Shown piece after piece: positions 49,537 to 51,044 of a stretch of 51,044 nucleotides of DNA (within the stretch, counting starts at the first letter, position 1; each line of letters starts with the position of its first letter). Position numbers and translations under genes: made by a program. The DNA is from Bacilli bacterium (GTDB lineage: Bacteria > Bacillota_I > Bacilli_A > RF39 > UBA660): assembly GCA_017627015.1 (NCBI GenBank), contig JAGAHP010000020.1, positions 1 to 51,044 of the forward strand, in the 5' to 3' direction. Under the pieces are notes generated by a model that searched no databases, had not been told where the DNA came from, and saw only the letters and a program-made list of their open reading frames with translations.

Positions 49537-49550
49537 ATATTCATTCTTTT
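49525..49550 (+). terminator. Terminator of the glycosyltransferase operon
   Basis: AAGAATGAATA (49525-49535), AA, TATTCATTCTT (49538-49548), then T residues; it includes the stop codon. Confidence 0.88.
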
Positions 49551-49553
49551 AAT

Positions 49554-49582
49554 TTGACATCATTTTACATACTTGTTATAAT
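49554..49582 (+). promoter_or_regulatory. Consensus promoter of the dTDP-rhamnose genes
   Basis: TTGACA (49554-49559), 17 bp, TATAAT (49577-49582) with TGT directly before it; among the strongest promoters in the window. Confidence 0.9.
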
Positions 49583-49604
49583 TTTATTTAGGAGGGTATT
49601 GATT

Positions 49605-50534
49605 ATGAAAGGAATTATTTTAGCAGGAGGGTCTGGAACAAGACTTTATCCTATAACACAAGCAATTAGTAAACAAGTAATGCCAATATATGATAAACCA
49701 ATGATATATTATCCATTATCTGTTCTTATGCTTGCGGGTATTAAAGATATATTAGTTATAACTACAGAGGAGGATCAACCAAATTTTAAGAAACTATTAA
49801 AAGATGGTTCACAATTTGGTCTTAATTTAGAATACTGCATTCAACCATCACCAGATGGTCTTGCTCAAGCATTTATTTTAGGCGAAGAATTTATTGGTGA
49901 TGATGAATGTGCTATGATACTTGGAGATAATATTTATTTTGGTAATGACTTCAAGAAAATGCTTATAAATGCCAAAGAAAAAGCAATTGATGGAAAAGCA
50001 TCTATATTTGGATATCAAGTTAGAGATCCACAAAGATTTGGTATTATGGAAATAGATGATAATAATAATGTTTTAAGTGTTGAAGAAAAACCAAAAGAAC
50101 CAAAATCTGATTTTGCTATCACAGGATTATATTTCTATCCAAAAGGAGTAGCAGAAAAAGCGAAACAAGTTAAACCATCAGATAGAGGAGAACTTGAAAT
50201 TACTACTTTAAATGATATGTATTTAAAAGAAGGTAATTTAAGAGCAGAACTTCTAGGTGGAGGATTTACTTGGTTTGATACTGGAACTATTGATAGTATG
50301 ATGGAAGCAAATAATATGATTCAATTAGTACAAAAAAATCAAGGTAGAGTAATATGCTGTCCAGAATCAATAGCGTACGATAATGGATGGATAAGTGAAG
50401 AACAAATTTTGGCAGCAGGAGAATTAATGAAGAAAAATGATTATGGTAAGTTCTTAACAGATTATGTTGCAAAAAAAAAAGAAGAAACATTAAATAAACC
50501 AAAAAAATTAGTTTTAACAAATAAGGAGATTTAA
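49605..50534 (+). CDS. rfbA: Glucose-1-phosphate thymidylyltransferase
   Basis: First enzyme of dTDP-L-rhamnose synthesis. MKGIILAGGSGTRLYPITQA at the start has the G-x-G-T-R-L nucleotide-binding signature, followed by the substrate residues YDKPMIYYPLSVLMLAGI and ILGDNIYFG (the D of GDN), then RDPQRFGIMEID, EEKPKEPKSDFAITGLYFY and GGGFTWFDTGT. It has 309 residues with a short Lys-rich tail. The ATG follows AGGAGGGT by 9 bases; an earlier in-frame start would lie at the -35. rfbC follows after 1 base with AAGGAG. Confidence 0.97.
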   Translation: MKGIILAGGSGTRLYPITQAISKQVMPIYDKPMIYYPLSVLMLAGIKDILVITTEEDQPNFKKLLKDGSQFGLNLEYCIQPSPDGLAQAFILGEEFIGDDECAMILGDNIYFGNDFKKMLINAKEKAIDGKASIFGYQVRDPQRFGIMEIDDNNNVLSVEEKPKEPKSDFAITGLYFYPKGVAEKAKQVKPSDRGELEITTLNDMYLKEGNLRAELLGGGFTWFDTGTIDSMMEANNMIQLVQKNQGRVICCPESIAYDNGWISEEQILAAGELMKKNDYGKFLTDYVAKKKEETLNKPKKLVLTNKEI

Positions 50535-50535
50535 A

Positions 50536-51044
50536 ATGAAGATTATAAATACTATGAGTGATGAATACAAGGGGTTAGTTGATGAAGTAGACTTTTTTGG
50601 AGAAGGTCTTGAAGATTGTTATGTTGTAATAGCGGATAAATTTGGTGATTCAAGAGGATTCTTTTCACCAAGATTTATACAAAAAGAGTTAGATGAAAAT
50701 ATTCCTAATAAAGTATTTGAAGGAACTGTTCAAGAAAATGCATCTTGTTCTCAAAAAGGAGTTATTAGAGGACTTCATTATCAATTAGATCCAAAATGTC
50801 AAACTAAACTAGTTGGAGTAACAGAAGGTGAAGCTATAGATGTTATTGTAGATATTAGACCAGATTCACCTACATTTAGAAAATGGTTAGGAATAAAACT
50901 TAGACCATATGAAAACCAACTACTAGTACCAAAAGGTTTTGCTCATGGCTTTATAGCTTTAAAAGATAATACAATTTTCCATTATTTAGTAGATAATGAT
51001 TATGCACCTTCTATGGAAGCAGGTATTCCATGGGATGATAAAAC
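50536..51044 (+). CDS. rfbC: dTDP-4-dehydrorhamnose 3,5-epimerase, cut by window edge
   Basis: The first 169 codons are in the window. RGFFSPRF, then SQKGVIRGLHYQLD (with the catalytic histidine of GLHYQ), AIDVIVDIRPDSPTF, and LVPKGFAHGFIAL (the family FAHGF segment) give the cupin-type epimerase. The N-terminus carries about 20 residues before the usual start, including MSDEYKGLVDEVDFFGEG; whether it is used is decided only by the AAGGAG six bases before the ATG. It is in one operon with rfbA. rfbB and rfbD should lie to the right, outside this window. Confidence 0.95.
   Translation, partial: MKIINTMSDEYKGLVDEVDFFGEGLEDCYVVIADKFGDSRGFFSPRFIQKELDENIPNKVFEGTVQENASCSQKGVIRGLHYQLDPKCQTKLVGVTEGEAIDVIVDIRPDSPTFRKWLGIKLRPYENQLLVPKGFAHGFIALKDNTIFHYLVDNDYAPSMEAGIPWDDK

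Overview
The window is a strongly AT-rich, densely coded bacterial chromosome segment. TGG is used for tryptophan and TGA as a real stop (for example at the end of the surface-protein gene at 17633-18817), so the standard bacterial code applies and not the Mycoplasma code. Gene content (three T-box leaders, PheST, GatCAB with a Mollicutes-like GatA active-site signature, Gram-positive XerC, SpoVS, UvrX/YolD-like genes, murein genes) points to an uncultivated, host-associated Bacillota near the Mollicutes/RF39-type lineages that still has peptidoglycan. No IS element, prophage or CRISPR array was seen; most genes are in ordinary housekeeping operons on the + strand, separated by clear Rho-independent terminators and extended -10 promoters.

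Layout. 1-5390: a T-box-controlled operon for tRNA-dependent amidation (aspS-gatC-gatA-gatB). 5390-8690: a membrane L,D-transpeptidase, tRNA-Leu (minus), tRNA-Gln and tRNA-Thr followed by murI, then a divergent pair (a methyltransferase and a small membrane protein). 8700-9290: two nearly identical tandem modules of about 257 bp, each encoding a 30-31 residue hydrophobic peptide in a highly structured RNA with a possible antisense RNA, which look like a type I toxin-antitoxin locus. 9290-13030: T-box plus pheS-pheT. 13000-17000: a kinase-like protein (minus), a Nudix hydrolase and polA. 17040-23780: unknown and surface proteins (two share a short N-terminal anchor, one is a Tyr/Thr-rich repeat protein of 877 residues) around xerC and an Smr-domain gene. 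23800-31270: priA; a two-gene unit pairing a DUF3883 nuclease-like protein with a protein that looks like a divergent RNase II/R (RNB) domain; a Y-family polymerase with a YolD-like gene; and spoVS. 31280-36350: fhs-tlyA, a GtrA/GT-C membrane fusion and a radical SAM protein. 36365-39480: a leuS T-box operon that begins with a small membrane protein. 39490-51044: envelope genes: a DUF6020-like membrane protein, a dockerin-bearing glucosaminidase next to a membrane-anchored Ig/cadherin-like protein, an O-antigen-ligase/GT4 fusion, GT2 and DUF1972/GT4 glycosyltransferases, then rfbA and a truncated rfbC for dTDP-rhamnose.

How the genes fit together. The first operon probably makes Asn-tRNA(Asn) and Gln-tRNA(Gln) by misacylation and amidation. 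The register of its T-box specifier loop, compared with the pheS and leuS leaders in the same window, selects AAC (Asn) with an overlapping GAA (Glu), not an Asp codon. The right end is a cell-surface rhamnose-polysaccharide locus combined with peptidoglycan-remodelling and displayed proteins. The best candidates for undescribed biology are the tandem peptide/RNA modules at 8708-9283, the nuclease/RNB-like pair at 26045-29342, and the dockerin/surface-receptor pair at 41457-45039.
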